From: Gorsachius magnificus
Taxonomy: Eukaryota; Chordata; Aves; Pelecaniformes; Ardeidae
Length of the DNA: 64,000 nt
Direction of reading: 5' to 3'
Assembly (NCBI GenBank): GCA_034008185.1
Contig: CM067082.1
Span: 104,961,311 to 105,025,310, forward strand
Positions 12,774 through 26,337 of this stretch are shown piece after piece (position 1 is the first letter of the stretch; every line of letters begins with the position of its first letter). The notes below the pieces were generated by a model that saw only the letters and a program-made list of their open reading frames with translations, ran no database searches and was not told the origin of the DNA. Position numbers and translations under genes: made by a program.

Positions 12774-15700
12774 GCCTACTCAGAGTTTAACAACTGGTTA
12801 GAGGCTCCAGTATCTAAACCGGCAGTCAATTAGTGCAAGACTACTGAGTCAATAAGCCAGCTGTATCTGTCAAATCTCTGTGTAGGAGTCAGCACACAAT
12901 TAAAAAAAGATGAAGGGTTAGATTTTGCTGTGATCTACCCACTGACGCTCCTTGTGTTCCCTGCTATGCTGCAGCCCCTGCTTCTGTGGCTCCTCATGCA
13001 CACGGGGATTTCTCACTTGCAGCAAATTGTGCTCATGTTTCAGCCCTTCAGACACAAGCAGCATGTTTTAATCATTCGAGATATAATGAATCAACCCAAG
13101 ATTGCGGAGCACCATCAGTCAGCTACTACTTACACTAACGGCAACTCTCTAGAAACACAACTGGCAGCAGAACGCAAGAGATTATCAGTAAGTAAGAACA
13201 TAAGTGACTGTGGGAAAACAACAAAAGTAATTTAGCAGTAATGATGATAAACTGAGCAAAATGTACACGCACACACACAAAGTCTTCCGAGCTCTTCCTC
13301 CTCCTAGTGGCTCATCACATGGTTTGTAAACTCCTCTCTGCATTTTTTTTACCCAATGATGTTTAAAAATGTGATTCAGAGCTCTTGCAGCAAGCCACTG
13401 AAAAAGGCAGGCAAATCATCCCTATCCTACAAACAGATAAAATTTAGAGTCCAGGCTGGCAAAGTTTTCACAGAAGACAAGCAGCGAGCCAAGGTTTTAT
13501 AAATAGGCACCCAAGAAAACACTGTCAATTATCTTACTGATCCCAGTTTGCATAAATCTGTGCAATCCTTTTCTTTTTCCTGTAATGTGTGCTGATATAG
13601 AAACATGCTACTAAAGTGCTCCAATTTTTCAGGTTCCCAAGCATAAAAGCAAATTCCAGGTAAATTCATCAGGTTTTGCATTGTTCCAGGTGGAAACCAC
13701 ATGGAAACACTGAGTTTCAGGAAGACTGCCATCAAAACAATAGCTAAGACACAGCTTGCTAGAAGCTTGGCCAACACACACCAAGTTTACAAAATACCAG
13801 CAAACCTGGTCTGTGTTTAAGGTATAAACCTCAACCCTACCTTGGTTTCTCAGCAAAAGCTTAAGTCAGATAGAAACGTTGCACTTTTTAAATCCCCTCT
13901 CTTCAAAGGACGGAAGAGAGTCCCTGCTGAACCCCAGCAGTTAATTTAAATTCCGCTTAGTTCTAGCCCAGTGAAGAGCCTCAATCAAATAGACCTTTGC
14001 TGTCAACAATTTTTTTAATGGTTTGGCTGCTCGATAATACAAGGCAAGTTCATTAAAAAAAAACTGTTAGTAGTGAGGGTCTGGGGGTTCTTATAGGAAA
14101 GAGGACCTGGTCTTCCAGGTTCCTTGGCCTTTCAAGGCTGAAGTGTGAAATAATAATAACTACTTAGATGTAACATTTCCATCACTTGCACCTGCAATTA
14201 TTTTTGACCTCAGAAGGGTAGGCGCAGCTCAGGAATTTAAAAGAGCTGCGGCTATAAAGGCAGGCACCGCAATGAAGAATTCTCAAGCAGTTTACTGAAC
14301 TCCATCGTGTAGCTGCCTCTCCTAAACAACGTAGAAACCAGCCCGAGTGTAAAGTGTTTCTAAGGAATCATCTTCTCTGTCACTGGTTATATAGGTCACA
14401 TAAGCACTAACTCTCTGCCTAAGAAAGCAAAAGCATAGAGAATTACTCACGCTATATCTAGAAAGCACAAAGTTAAATGTTATCTAAAGGAAAGGTAAAT
14501 ATTGGAACTGTCAGGGTTTGGGATTTTCTTAAATTTGTTTGATGCACCTTTTTTTTTTTCCCTTAAGCCATAAAGCATCGATTCATGAAGAAAAATTGTG
14601 GGAAGATACTAGTGATGATCATGAAGTTTCAGTCAAGTTTCTTTGTTCCAGGAGAAGCTTTTTTCAAAGACAAAAAGACAGTCAGACACGGTCTTGCTTG
14701 CTCCCTGGCTCGGACTGTGTACTCATGTAGAAAGCAGGGGAGTTATATTAGCATTTCTCTTCTCAGGAGAATATCCAGATCACCAAGCTACTGCCACGTT
14801 GCTCATTCCTGATCTCCTTCACTGGGACTTCAGCCACTTTGTACAGATTGCAAGAGAGAAAATTATCCGGCCGTTCAGCGGCCATGCACACCTGAGTTAC
14901 CTTGCAACAATACCTTGTTCAAGCCCCAGCTAATACCAATTCAAACAACTGCAATAATTCGAAAAGCTGATTTCGGTCAAAGTGGACGATTCCCCTAGGA
15001 AGAGTAAAGACCGTCACTCAGCAGTGCAAGGTGATCAAATAAGGCCAGAAGCCAGATCTCCCGCATCCCTGGAGAGGGCCCTAAGGCAGCTCTTTGCAGC
15101 GGGATGTTCTCTCCCTTCAAAATTGCAGAGGTACTCACCTCAGAGTGAAAAGGGAAGGGTTTTGACCTGCAAGTTTTTCAAGAAGGAAACAGTTTCTTCC
15201 CAGCTCTAGTAAAAATTTAATCCGGCTGCTCAAAGAATTACCAAATCGCATCAGTAACCTGATACCTGATCCTATCTTATTCTTTGCATTTTGCTGTGCA
15301 GCTCTTGGCTCAATTTCAGGTCTGCCATTTACATTCTGCATTCGCAAACAATCCCTACAGATTCAGTCCGGGTACAGTACATTTTCTACCTTCCACCGCC
15401 AGGCAGTACCAATATAGACTGTTAGGCACTTCTTGTGGCTGCAGTTCAGCGCCGTGTAGAGCAATCCATGTCTGTCATTTGTAAGCCACCTGGGGATCCT
15501 TAGAGATGAAAAGCACAGCGTGAATTGAAAATATTTATTATTATTGCTGTAAACAGACCAGGGTATCCATGGTAACATTTAATTTGTCAACACCTAAAAC
15601 AGCAATTACTTTAATATTTTCCCTTTACTTTTCAATCTGCAGAAGAGTTTGCATGTTTTCGGGAAGTCTATTTTAACCCAAGACCATATCAAATTAAACC

Positions 15701-16330
15701 AAATATCTATCCAATCTGCCATCCTCCAACACACATGCTAGAGGAAGTTGTAAAAAAACAGCCACCTATAACAAACAGAATTGCAACACCGTCTTCCTAT
15801 CCCTAGGCAGTCTGTTTCTGCCCTGCAGTATAAATAGGCATATTATTTATGTAAATTTGTCTTAGCAAGACTGAAAGATTTTTAATTGCAGTTTACATCC
15901 AAACACTTTCCCAAGCATAAACTTTGAAAAAATCAATTGGATGGAGAAATACTTCTATGGACCAGCTCAAAGGCATGACTTGTCGTTTCAGTCCTATACC
16001 CTCTGGCTCTTGTAGTATGAGAAAGAGAAAATAAAAGCATTAAGTAAAATCCTAGCCCTGTGGAAGTCAAGGACAAAACTCCCACTCACTTCAGCAGGGC
16101 TGGAGCTCTATCCTCCTGGTTTTCCATACTTGTACTCCTGTTGACTCAGTTCCTAACACAATCAAGTTTCACAGGAGCAGTGATGAATTTAGACCTCAGG
16201 CATCCATATGTTTTTGTAGTACCTGTCACTGAAGTTAGAAGAATTAGGATCTCTGAATTTTTATCTTTTCAGAAATGTCTCAGGGATCCTAAATCAACAG
16301 ATGGCGTGAATATTAAGGTAAAAAAAAAAG
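12774..16330. other. Upstream unique DNA, no gene seen
   Basis: AT-rich, with no recognisable exon, repeat or RNA gene apart from the AP-1 heptamer listed. Open frames are short and unrecognised. If PDE1C has further upstream noncoding exons they could lie here and would be invisible to me. Confidence 0.5.
12845..12851. promoter_or_regulatory. AP-1 consensus site upstream of the PDE1C leader
   Basis: TGAGTCA, the exact palindromic AP-1 core, lies about 70 bases beyond the CpG cluster on the upstream side. The heptamer is common by chance, so function is inferred only from position. Confidence 0.3.
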
Positions 16331-16715
16331 CAGCCCTACTGGGTCAGACCAAAGGTGCACTGAGTCCAGTGTCCTATATCCAGCTCTGTATTGTATCTCC
16401 ATCATTGCCCAAAAATGGATGCTAAAAAAATGATAAAGATGCTAAAAATGATCAAGAATGAGGCAGGCTGTGGTGATACTATATACCCAACCGCCACCTG
16501 CCCGGGTACTTCCTGAGCCAGCTGTGTTTTCTGTGTGTTCATAAACAGTCAGAAGTTTCCTGTTCAATCAGCACCCTCAGCATCCTTTGGCAGGGAGGTC
16601 CACAGCTTAACTACACATTGCATGAAGACTTCTGGCTTTTTTTGTTGTTGTTTTGAACCTTTCTCCTCCTCACTACGTGGTTGCTCTTTAGCCTAATACT
16701 CGCTTTGATAACAGT
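16331..16715 (+). mobile_element. Ancient L3/CR1-like LINE fossil
   Basis: The stretch opens with CCCTACTGGGTCAGACCAAA and later has a 'ggtccacagcttaactacac' segment, a 'tgcatgaag' block and a T-rich CTTTTTTTGTTG run. I recognise this order from an old, widely shared amniote LINE related to CR1/L3, in the sense orientation. It is heavily diverged with internal gaps, unlike the clean CR1 tails elsewhere here. Family assignment is from memory of the motif order; boundaries are approximate. Confidence 0.55.
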
Positions 16716-19700
16716 ATCGACTCTGAAGCCTTCTGGCTATGAATCCAAAGGTGAGGAGTGGTTACACGGGTGGCAGAGGGGTCCCCCCAGAATGTAGGAT
16801 TTCTAGTGGTAAGGAACCCCTGAGACTGTGGGTTCTGGTGAGAGGGGACCACAGAAACACCAGGCAGGTCCTGCCTTTGAAAACATTGTTTGGAACACCT
16901 TGTTTCCACAAACTTCAACAATGTTACAAGCAGATATTTTTCAGAGCAGTTTTAGAGGGCTCTCCCATCACTGGTGTCAGTGTCACCTGAAAACATTTAA
17001 AATCCCAAAGAACAACTCAGCAGTTTTCAGGACTGGCCATGATACACCAAGAATTGAAAAATCTCTTAAGAAAATGTCATCCAGCTTCAGAGAAGATATT
17101 AAGCTGAAATCCTCCAAGGTGCTTGGTGTATTTCTTGCAAGCAACTGTGCAGTTCTGTACTGTGGGTTCCTTTTGGAGAGATGGCATTCATTCCCAAAAG
17201 CTTCTTTGTTTCACTGTTTCCTCGAAGTACTCCATCTGCATGTTATGATGATTTTATCAGACGTTGTCACTGTCAGGAATATCCACTACTTTTAAGATAT
17301 TTTTAGGCATGACAGCCAGAAGGCAATATGACTTTTTAATGCTTGGCTGTTCTGATGCTTTTTGCTTGCTTCAAGCTTTACCGTTTTCTCCCTTACCAAA
17401 CACCAACAAAAGGAACAGTCTCCCGTGTGCTGGAGCATTGTCTTGGTTTATGCTATTTTATATTTCCAAATGTACACTTACATTTTGTGTTAAAGGGACT
17501 TCACACCATGGGTGAAAACCCAAATGCATCCAATAAATTCTGGGCACAGGAAAGGAAAAAAACAACCTGAAATATTATTTTGAGCTTGGGCTTCATCTTA
17601 AGCATTTCAAGCAACTCTGCAACTCAGAGGAAATGCAGTTTTCTTTTGAAACACAGGAGGAATCTATATCATCTCATTTTAGGGACCTAGATGAGGTGTC
17701 TAAACGAGGAACCCTGAGGATCCCTGCTTGCAGTGAACAGGCAACCCCAAAGGTGAGTCAGAGCTCCTAAACCCAAATAGCTCTCTGGAGAAGCTCCTTC
17801 TCTCCTTGGAGGACCAAGAGAGCCTGAGGCATCAAAACTCTGGAAGAGGCAGCTTAGCGAGGAGACTACAGTTGAGCAGCAGGATCCTTGGCAATAGCTT
17901 ACACTTCCTCCAGATGGTAACATGGTAAATCGTGATCCTCTTCCAATAAGATGCAATCCGCGAACAACAGGGAGGTCCATCTTTTGTGATGTGGCCAGAA
18001 AAAATGCAATATTAACAAACTACCATACCGTATAGCTTTCCAGTGCAACTTGAATTGGGCAAAACTAAGTGGTGAAGGAGCATCTGGTCTGGACATTTGC
18101 AAAGTTAAATGATGGGAAAGAGGCTGCAGCAGGAAAGGAGAACGTGAAGGCTTTGAAAGATGGCTGTAATTACACCTAACCCCATGCTAACTTTTAGTCC
18201 CTAGCACCACAGAAGCCAAAAGCATCCCTGCCTCTGGGTCTAGTTCCACTTTTAAAATGAGATTTTTCTCCTTGTTTGTTTGTGGCTTTTTAAACAAATA
18301 ATAGAATTTCAACAGCAAAACATTTTTAATGCTCTATTTCCACTCTTGTCTGAAGAGTGCTGCTGATCAGATTTCATTCGCCTTTGTGTTTTAATTTGAT
18401 TTTTTTGTCTCATTTTGTACACTACCGAAGTATGATTCTCCAGTGTAATGTGATTCTGCATATTACAGCAGCCATTCTTGAAAGCAATTCAACCAAAATC
18501 AGAACCAATAAAAATGATACCATTACACAACAAAACAAAGCTTGGGCTAGCAACATTAAAAACAGGTTGCAAAAAGAATTAACGCTACATGATTTTGCCA
18601 TATACTTGTAATGATGACAGACTTCTGCTTCCAACAGCAATCCCCGGACTATCCTGCCATTAAAGCAATACTAAAAGATTTCCCTTTCTGTCTTGTCAGA
18701 GATTTCTGGTCCTCATGGTACTTGCACCATAATTTACTTTGTTGATGGATTTGCCTTCGTTCCTTCCCACTACCCCTCTTGAAAAGTCACCACACCGTGG
18801 AACAGCCACAACCAGTTAGTGCATGCATCCAAATCACTGCATCCCATTTGATTCCCTGGCAGGCATCGTTCCCCCTGATGATATGCGCTGTGGCCAGCCA
18901 AATCCTGAAAGACGTTATTATGCTTTCCAAGTCACTCATTATACCACTAGTGGGTTTCTCCGCCCTTGGATTTCTCCCTTCTTCTCTCTTCCCTCTCCTG
19001 CAAAGCTAGTTTTAAAGATATTTTGTTGTGCTAAAGGAATCCACAGCCATACTTTATCTATGATGTGAAAATCTTGAGGGCATGCTAGAATGAACAGAGC
19101 AAGGAAGTAGATCTTTTGATGGTGCAAACCAGTGCGACTTCATCAGATTAGGCAAAGCTGCCCTAGCTCTTAAGATCAAGATCTGCTCCTTCCCCCCTCT
19201 AGCCTGGAGGAGAAACTTGAGTTGCGTCACTTGAACACTTCTTATCAGCCAGTGTTCTGAATGCCAGTCTCCTCATATCAGTATTTGGCTTTTAACGTAC
19301 CGTTGCTCCACATGGTAGCAGTAGATTAACTACGTACCCTCCCAAAGGAGTCGGGAACATTGCTTTTCCCTATTCTTATATACGTTGGGCATACACTTGC
19401 TTTTACCTATATTGCATATATTACTTCCAGCTAGATTTTACACTTTATCCTTTCCAGACCACAATTTGAATGACAGTATTCGAGTTATCATGAGAGCTGC
19501 ATTCTTCAAATTACCTAAAAAAATTAAAAAGCACCCTGGTAAAAATGACAACCTAATGCCCTACATGTGCTCCAAACCACTCCCTCCCTGAACCAGCTGC
19601 TCCTTCTTCAATCATACCAACACCAGTAAGTAAAACAGGCAATAACTCCAACTTCTCTTATCAGGTATCCAAAGAACAGACTGTAGCTACAGCCGCACAG

Positions 19701-20267
19701 TTCCTAGACCCAAGCTTTTTTTGGCCAGATCAAAGTGTCCTTGATGCTAAATGAATGTAGCCTATATCCTATCTGCAGAACTGGCTGTTTTTCTTGTTGA
19801 TACAGACACACTTGAATAAATGGAAATTAAGCCTCAGAAGGGTGGTTTGAAATGTACACACACAACACACGCCCCCACACACCACACACGCAAACACCGT
19901 TTTATACCACGTGCAATACACTGGTGATGGTTCTACCCTCTCTCTTGAGAGAAGGGCAGCACAAAGCTGCCTTGTCCCTGGAAGAATTAAACCAGCAAGT
20001 GCTGTTCTGAAAGGGAAGGGAGGAGAAGAAGGGGTTTCCACACCACCCACTTCAGGCATGTAACAGTAAGCGCTGAATTTAAGTGCATGGTCTCTCTGGG
20101 TTCCCTGTACAGTTAAGGGCAGGATGGAGGCCGTGCCACAGGGAACGAGCAACAGGCAACTAGACCTACCATCACTATGCACATAGCAGATTTATTTAGA
20201 TTTCAAAACTAACCAATTTCTATTGCTCTGATCAAACTGCTGAATCATTTCCAATCCAATCATTCAT
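16716..20267. other. Unique noncoding DNA, one CA-rich tract
   Basis: No exon or transposon recognised. The open frames (up to 155 codons, 16828-17295 plus) start inside the edge of the LINE fossil neighbourhood and show no domain. A CA-rich tract is listed separately. Confidence 0.45.
19855..19898. repeat. CA-rich imperfect microsatellite
   Basis: Interrupted (CA)n with CCCCC and ACG interruptions over 44 bases. On the minus strand it reads as a cysteine/valine-rich open frame, which is an artefact of the GT repeat. Confidence 0.7.
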
Positions 20268-20631
20268 TGGAGAAAAGGAGGCTGAGGGGAGACCTTATCG
20301 CTCTCTACAACTGCCTGTCAGGAGGCTGTAGCAAGGTGGGGGTCGGTCTCTTCTCCCAGGTAACGGGTGATAGGGTGAGGGGAAATGGCCTCAAGTTGCA
20401 CCAGGACAGGTTTAGATTGGACATTAGGAAAAATTTCTTCACCAAAAGAGTTGTCAGGCACTGGAAGGGGCTGCCCAGGGATGTGGTCAAGTCCCCATCC
20501 CTGAAGGTATTTAAAAGACAGGTAGACGAGGTGCTTAGGGACATGGTTTAGTGGTGGGATGGCAGGGTTAGGTTAACAGTTGGACTGGATGATCTTAAAG
20601 GTCTTTTACAACCTAAACGATTCTATGATTG
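20268..20631 (+). mobile_element. CR1 LINE 3' end with intact ORF2 C-terminus (5'-truncated)
   Basis: From the truncation point the frame stays open for about 94 codons to TAG at 20549-20551 and encodes the C-terminal end of the CR1 ORF2 polyprotein, with the hallmark stretch [14 protein letters not shown], then HWKGLP and [12 protein letters not shown]2 supplies endonuclease and reverse transcriptase in full-length CR1; only the region after the RT domain is present, so the copy is inactive. The conserved tail follows, ending in a single ATTCTATG. Closely similar by eye to the copies at 26338 and 60764, suggesting one subfamily. Confidence 0.95.
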
Positions 20632-20903
20632 AAAAACTAGGTTCCCATAATGAATACCAGCATACTCAAGCTAGTGAAGAGAGGACACTTCCTTTTATTA
20701 ATATACAGTGTAAGCTAATATTTTATTGTTAATCAGAAGTCAGAGATTCAACAAACGTATTTTTCATGGTTACAATTCCATTGTTATATTCCATTGTATA
20801 AGTCTATAATGCTTACAAGACTTCCATTTATCTTACTGCTTTAATCTGATTTTTTAACATTATATGAAAAATCAGTGTACTGAGAATTGCCAGCTAGAAA
20901 TTT

Positions 20904-20908
<5 letters not shown>

Positions 20909-20948
<40 letters not shown>
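20909..20948. repeat. (TA)20 microsatellite
   Basis: Twenty uninterrupted TA units preceded by a T run. Likely length-polymorphic and prone to cruciform extrusion. Confidence 0.97.
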
Positions 20949-20952
<4 letters not shown>

Positions 20953-22010
20953 CACATCTTCCTAAAAAGTCAAAAGCAGCAAAATGAGTTCAGATGTGTC
21001 TTATACTATTTTAAGTATAAGAGACCCAGCACATATCATCATCCCATTTGGCCACCATCTGCCCTTTACTTCCTAACAACCTACTCTGGGCACATATTAT
21101 TGCTGATTAGAAGACACGCTCTTGAGCCCTCTCTTTCGACAGTCCCTGCCTGATAGCAGAATACCAATACCAAGCGCTCACACAGAGCCAGCAGACTATG
21201 AAAAGTAACACAAGAAGAAATAAGTTTGCTTTACATTCACGCAGCCTTCGCACACCTTCAGCAAAGCAGGCGATTTGGGCCAAGAAACGAGTTGTTTATA
21301 ACCTCTCAGTTTGAAAGGGCATATTTATTTCATATTTATTTTTTCAGTACAGCTGTGCAGTCATTTCAAGAGGACAGTCTACAACAGGTCACCAAGTCTA
21401 GAAGAGGAGGGAAGACTTTAAATATTCAACTGTGAATCATTAACGTTTGGACTCGAATACAAGGATTTATTTTACTTTCATGTGTATTTTCTAATGCCAC
21501 TTTTTAAGAATTGTATGTTACTGCATTTTCTTCTGTATAGTACTAATATTCCCTTCTATCTATGAATAGAATCATAAAAATATTATTTTGTATGAAGAAT
21601 CGACTTTTCACAATGACAATTTCAGGAAGTTAAAAGAATCTGCAGAAAAAGACTGGCAGTGATTGACCTCCATCTTCATGAAAGAGAAGGTGGAAGAGGT
21701 CTCAACAGAGAGAAGGTGAGTGAGCAGTAACACAGGATTCCCTTAGCATCAGCTTTCAGAAGCAGCCAGGTCAGTCACCAGCACCAAAAGGAGGGGTTCT
21801 CCACCCTTTCCCATTCTCCTCCCTGCTGCACTGTCCCATCCTCTCCCTTGATGCAGCAAATTCATTTCACTTTCCCAGCAAAGAGCTGTATAGAGACATA
21901 AGCCAGATGAGCACCAGAGCTCAGGGAAAGTACTAAAAATTTACCTACGATGTTGTCAATATTCAGACTTTACCACATGGATCCACTTTTAATATGGATT
22001 TCTTTCCTGC

Positions 22011-22013
22011 TTT

Positions 22014-22055
<42 letters not shown>
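22011..22055. repeat. Poly-T tract with C interruptions
   Basis: Forty-five bases of T broken only by three C residues, ending at AGG. It resembles a strong polypyrimidine tract plus AG on the plus strand, but no exon follows that I recognise. It could also be a reversed poly-A remnant. Confidence 0.9.
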
Positions 22056-22056
<1 letters not shown>

Positions 22057-22689
22057 GGCATGAGTCTTATAAGGGTCTGCAGTATTCACCCCAAAGTAAA
22101 TTAAAGTCACCTTGCACTGAGAGGAAACAAGAAGGATGCAGGGTGAATATGAGATAAGGCAAGAAGGCAGCAGGACCATCTCCTTTCAGCAGTAGAAGGC
22201 TAGAAGATCAGTCGGCTGTTCCAACTGCATCCTTACCTACATCAGTTTTGCATTCACATTGTAGCTTTGCAGTGTCTTCCCTATATAAAAACTCCTGAAG
22301 GACAATCCACCCAGACCTGTGCAGTCCTCTCAAAGAAAAGTCCCAGAAACACTCAAGGCACAGCCTTGTGTCTGAAGCTCCTGCTGGAACTTAGCTCAGA
22401 GGACCCCAAGGTCTGAGGTCCACGGTATCTTGCTGCGTATCTTGTTACACCTTAGGGCTGGAACGTCAGTACTGAGCCACCTCTAGGAGCTCTCAGCTGA
22501 GATAGAATAGTTAATATCGCTTATCAGAAATGATTAATCAACTTGAATGCCTCTAACAAGGCCCACACTTAGTAACCAGATGATAAATGAATTTTCTATC
22601 TATCATCATAAAACATAGCAAGGCCTGTCTTCCTCAGGGGCAAAGTCATTGAAAGCCACAAAGAATTCAGCTTTAGCAAGCTCAAAGGA

Positions 22690-23200
22690 CTGCCTCCTCC
22701 CGAAGCTCCTGAGGGTATGGAGGCCCAATGAAGTTACAGAGTACCAGGACCCTGGGGGCACTCAAAGGTCTTAACAGCCTGGACCAGCCTCACCCAGGAC
22801 CTTCCCCTACACCCTCTGCCCAGGGCACCAGCCTGGTCCTGCCTCTTGGGTGAGCCTCAGCTCTACACTCCAGGTAGCTCATCTCTGGAATGGAAACCTT
22901 CTATGGAGACTCCAGCTCACCTTCTAGTCCTGTCTCCCAGATGGGGACCTGGGACCTCTGCTGCAGCCTCCTCTCCAGCTGCATCATCCGCTGCCTCCAG
23001 CCAGCCCCTGGACCAGGCTCATCGCCTCGCTCATTACCAGCCCCTGGCTCTGCCTGCCTGGTTCAGACCCCAGCAGGGCAGCACCCCATGGGCGAGCACA
23101 CAGCCTGCGCCAGGGTCACCTATGGCTCCTGCTCTGCCAGCCCTTGGGGAACAGCCAGCCCTCACAGCTCCCTGGCACAGAAACGGAGTCTTCTGCAAGC
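22690..23200. other. GC-rich block with overlapping open frames, no gene recognised
   Basis: C/T-biased, GC-rich sequence dominated by CCAGC, CCTG and CTCC words, in contrast to its AT-rich flanks. Two overlapping plus-strand frames (22846-23292 and 22890-23213) are open over most of it, rich in S, P, A and Q, as expected from such composition. CpGs are few, so it does not look like a CpG island. Possibly an unclassified GC-rich repeat. Confidence 0.35.
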
Positions 23201-26200
23201 ACGTGCACTATAAAGATAATAAATGCGAAAGGAGAGCGCTTGAGATCTTTCAAGGTAGGAAGAAAATGAAGGAACACCAGACTCCTTTTTAATTGTCTGT
23301 CATACAGATCCAGTCCATCCACTTTCCTCCCAGTCCAAAAGACCCTACTAATGCCACAGCTGCGCTTTCTTTTCACAGTAATTATCACATTGGTCATGCC
23401 AGAAGATGTGGCAAGAGAAAGGCCAGGGCCTGAGCCAATTAGGCTTAGAACTACCGTGGGACCTACGACTGCAAAGAGGTTCCCATCCACCTCAGCTTTT
23501 CCTATGATCTTTGCTCCTCTTCTTGCAAGAGACTAAAACATTGTGCAGGCAGAGAGATGAAAATCCAAAACACTTTTTGTAGAGCTCAGGTGAGGTTTTG
23601 CAATTGGCAAAGAACAAACCTGTTGCCTTGTTTTTCAAGTGTAAAAATTCTAGGTCCACCATTTACGGAAACAGTAACAAACCAATAAAGAAACCATTTC
23701 ATAACAGTAAACAAACTATTAAAAGATACACCTAATAAACACACAAACCCCGCTGATCCCAGCAGCGTAAGTTTTGAACCATTTTGTGACCCAAGCCCAC
23801 ACAAAAGTGTGTGTAAAAGTAAGATATTTCTGCTAATGGATTAACCAGCATTGAGATAGAAAACTTGGGTTTATTCCATTTTTCTCACACATTCACAAAA
23901 GCCTTCTGCTTTGGGACTTGCCAAAATACTTTCTCAGTCATAAAAAAAATGCTTTTTCCAAAAGAAATACTGAATCTAATTACACTAAGAAATGTTATAA
24001 TATAAAGTACTAGTATGTGTTAATATTTCAGCCTTCCATTAGATTAGCAACATGCTCCAGTCTTGACTTCAGGACAGATTTTTTGATCAGAAATGCGACT
24101 AAAGTCTGAGCTGAGACACCACAAACTCATAAAACATGCATTTTGAATACTAGGCAAAAAATTGTTCTCACCAATTTACTTAAAAAAAATATTTAAGAAA
24201 CAGTAAAATCCTGAAAGTGAGTGGAATCGAGTCTCATGTTTCTCTTTCTGCACCTTAAATGCAGCTTGACAAATCTTTGCAGTGATTCATGAAAAAACAT
24301 CTTTATTTAAGAGACACCCTGGTCCGTCTTTGATGATTTTCATAGTAAGTAATTATGCCGTATGCCTTGCTGTACAACCATGTTCAAAGCAGAAAGTAAA
24401 ATCTCCCACAAAGAACGGTGTATTTCCTTCAACTACTCAGAAACATGACAGAATACAATTAGCAGTGTTTTCCCCAGTCAAGGCTCTGAACAAAACTGCT
24501 TTCCAGCCCAGCACACCTGAATACTTTGCCACAAGTGGTAAATTCAGATCTCTCAAGTTTCTTTCCTACTTCCTCCTGTTGGGCTGTGTGGGCTGCCTGG
24601 TGCGTGAGGTGACGTGATGAGGGAAAGCCCATGGGATGTGGCTCCTGGTGATGAGTGCCTCCCAGCAGCATCTTTTTAAGCTCTGGGTCCTGCTAAGCAA
24701 GGTGGCCCTGGGCAGCCCACTACTCCAGGCACCGGCTGCAACTGGCCAAGGAAGGGCATCGCAGATCCTGCTTCCTCCAGATGCAGGAGACCACAAGAGT
24801 CAAGAAAGGCTGAGGCACTGGGCTGCAGGGACAGGAGGGATAGTCCCTCCTCCCTGCAAGAAACATGATGCAGGAAGTTCAACACGTTTGTGGTTTGCCA
24901 TGACATCAGCACCTTTTATTTGTGCAACTGCACATGGATAACCCTTAAAATAACACATACAGGCTACTGAATACGCTTCACAAAAAGCAGCAACCGTGTC
25001 TGCTCACCTGTATGCCACAAAGCCTACATGGCTTATGGCAAAGTAATTTTCCTTATAGCTTAAGCGGTCGTGATTAACTCTCACGGTTCATGTTCCGGAT
25101 CTACTGCATTTTCTTCCCATTTCTTTGAACCAGGTCTGTGCAGCTGCAAAGTCACCATTCCCCCTCTTGCCACCCAGCAGCTCCTCAGGGCAAAGAAGTA
25201 CATGGTAGAGTGAGCTGGCCAAGTAATTTATCTGACAAGCATCATGATATATTTGCCCTTGTTTCACCCAGCTTGCAGAACTGGGGGGAACACTCATGGA
25301 TTCTGAATTTCAGGGGTGTTCTCCATTACGCAACGAGATGCAGGCAGCACTTGTTTGCCACAGATTCACAGCAGTATGAACACTGCTCCTTACTAACACC
25401 CTGCCAGCCAGCACCTTCCACTCCCATCTCCTGAAGCACTCCCTGGTTGCCAAGTCAACTTGTTCAGCTCCCTGAGAGCTCTGAAAGGGGGAGTATTGAA
25501 TGATTGCTAATGCAATCACAAATAAGAAGGTTTAAAAAGAAAAACAGTCTTTGAGTCTCTGAAAGGGAGAGGTGAAAGGCAAACTGATTCTGACCGTAAC
25601 GTTTAGGGATGCTCAAGTCACTGACTCTGCACAAAGAAGGGAGAGAGCTGAGAAAGCAAAGTATTTGCTAATAAGCTAGCATGGCTCATCTGTAAGGAGC
25701 CTTCAAGAATACAACTCCTTTCTTTCCAGGAAGGCGAATGATTAATATTTTTTTCTTACAAAGATGTCCTTGGCTTACAGCCTTACTAAATCAGACCTGC
25801 ACACCCCCCCCCATACGGAATATGAACATCATACAGGCCATCTGAGTGGCTCTCCAACACCTCTTAACATTTCACTGGCAGACAGAACCAGTTTTAATAG
25901 TATGGCCATTTCCAGTAGAAAGATCTTCAAGCAGGAAAGCGTTAATTAACTAAAAAAAAACTAGTCTAGTACTATAAAAACATTTAAATCATATTTATAA
26001 GTTTGCTTACCATTTGATAGGAGCAAAAGGCGACATAATTGTGCTGGGAGGGATTTTTTTTTTACTTCTGTAAACACCTAGATGATTCTGCATGAAAGCA
26101 TTTGATTCAACAGGCAAAATATATACGTACACATGTTACAAACACTACAGGCTTAAGGTAGAAGGAAATGACTGCCAGTCAGAAAACGTATATGTGGTAT

Positions 26201-26337
26201 CCGATGGAGCTAAATATACATGAACATCTCATAGAAAGAGCAACAGGCAAGTTGATGACTACGTTGTCCTGCTTCCCATGCCCAGGCACTGGTCCTTCAG
26301 TACAGCTTTTGCAGTTCAACTTTTTTAATCGAACTCT

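Larger units (their letters stand above)
20632..26337. other. Noncoding DNA with simple repeats and a GC-rich block
   Basis: Holds a (TA)n run, a poly-pyrimidine run and a GC-rich block at about 22690-23200 (listed separately). The rest is AT-rich with no exon or transposon that I recognise. Confidence 0.45.

Noticed and set aside
22011..22060. Polypyrimidine tract and AG as a splice acceptor
   Set aside because: The following sequence shows no open, recognisable exon, and homopolymer runs of this kind are common without splicing.
22846..23292. Overlapping 148- and 107-codon plus-strand frames in GC-rich sequence
   Set aside because: Open frames are expected from GC-rich sequence with few stop-like words. 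Both frames are S/P/A/Q-rich and neither has a domain.
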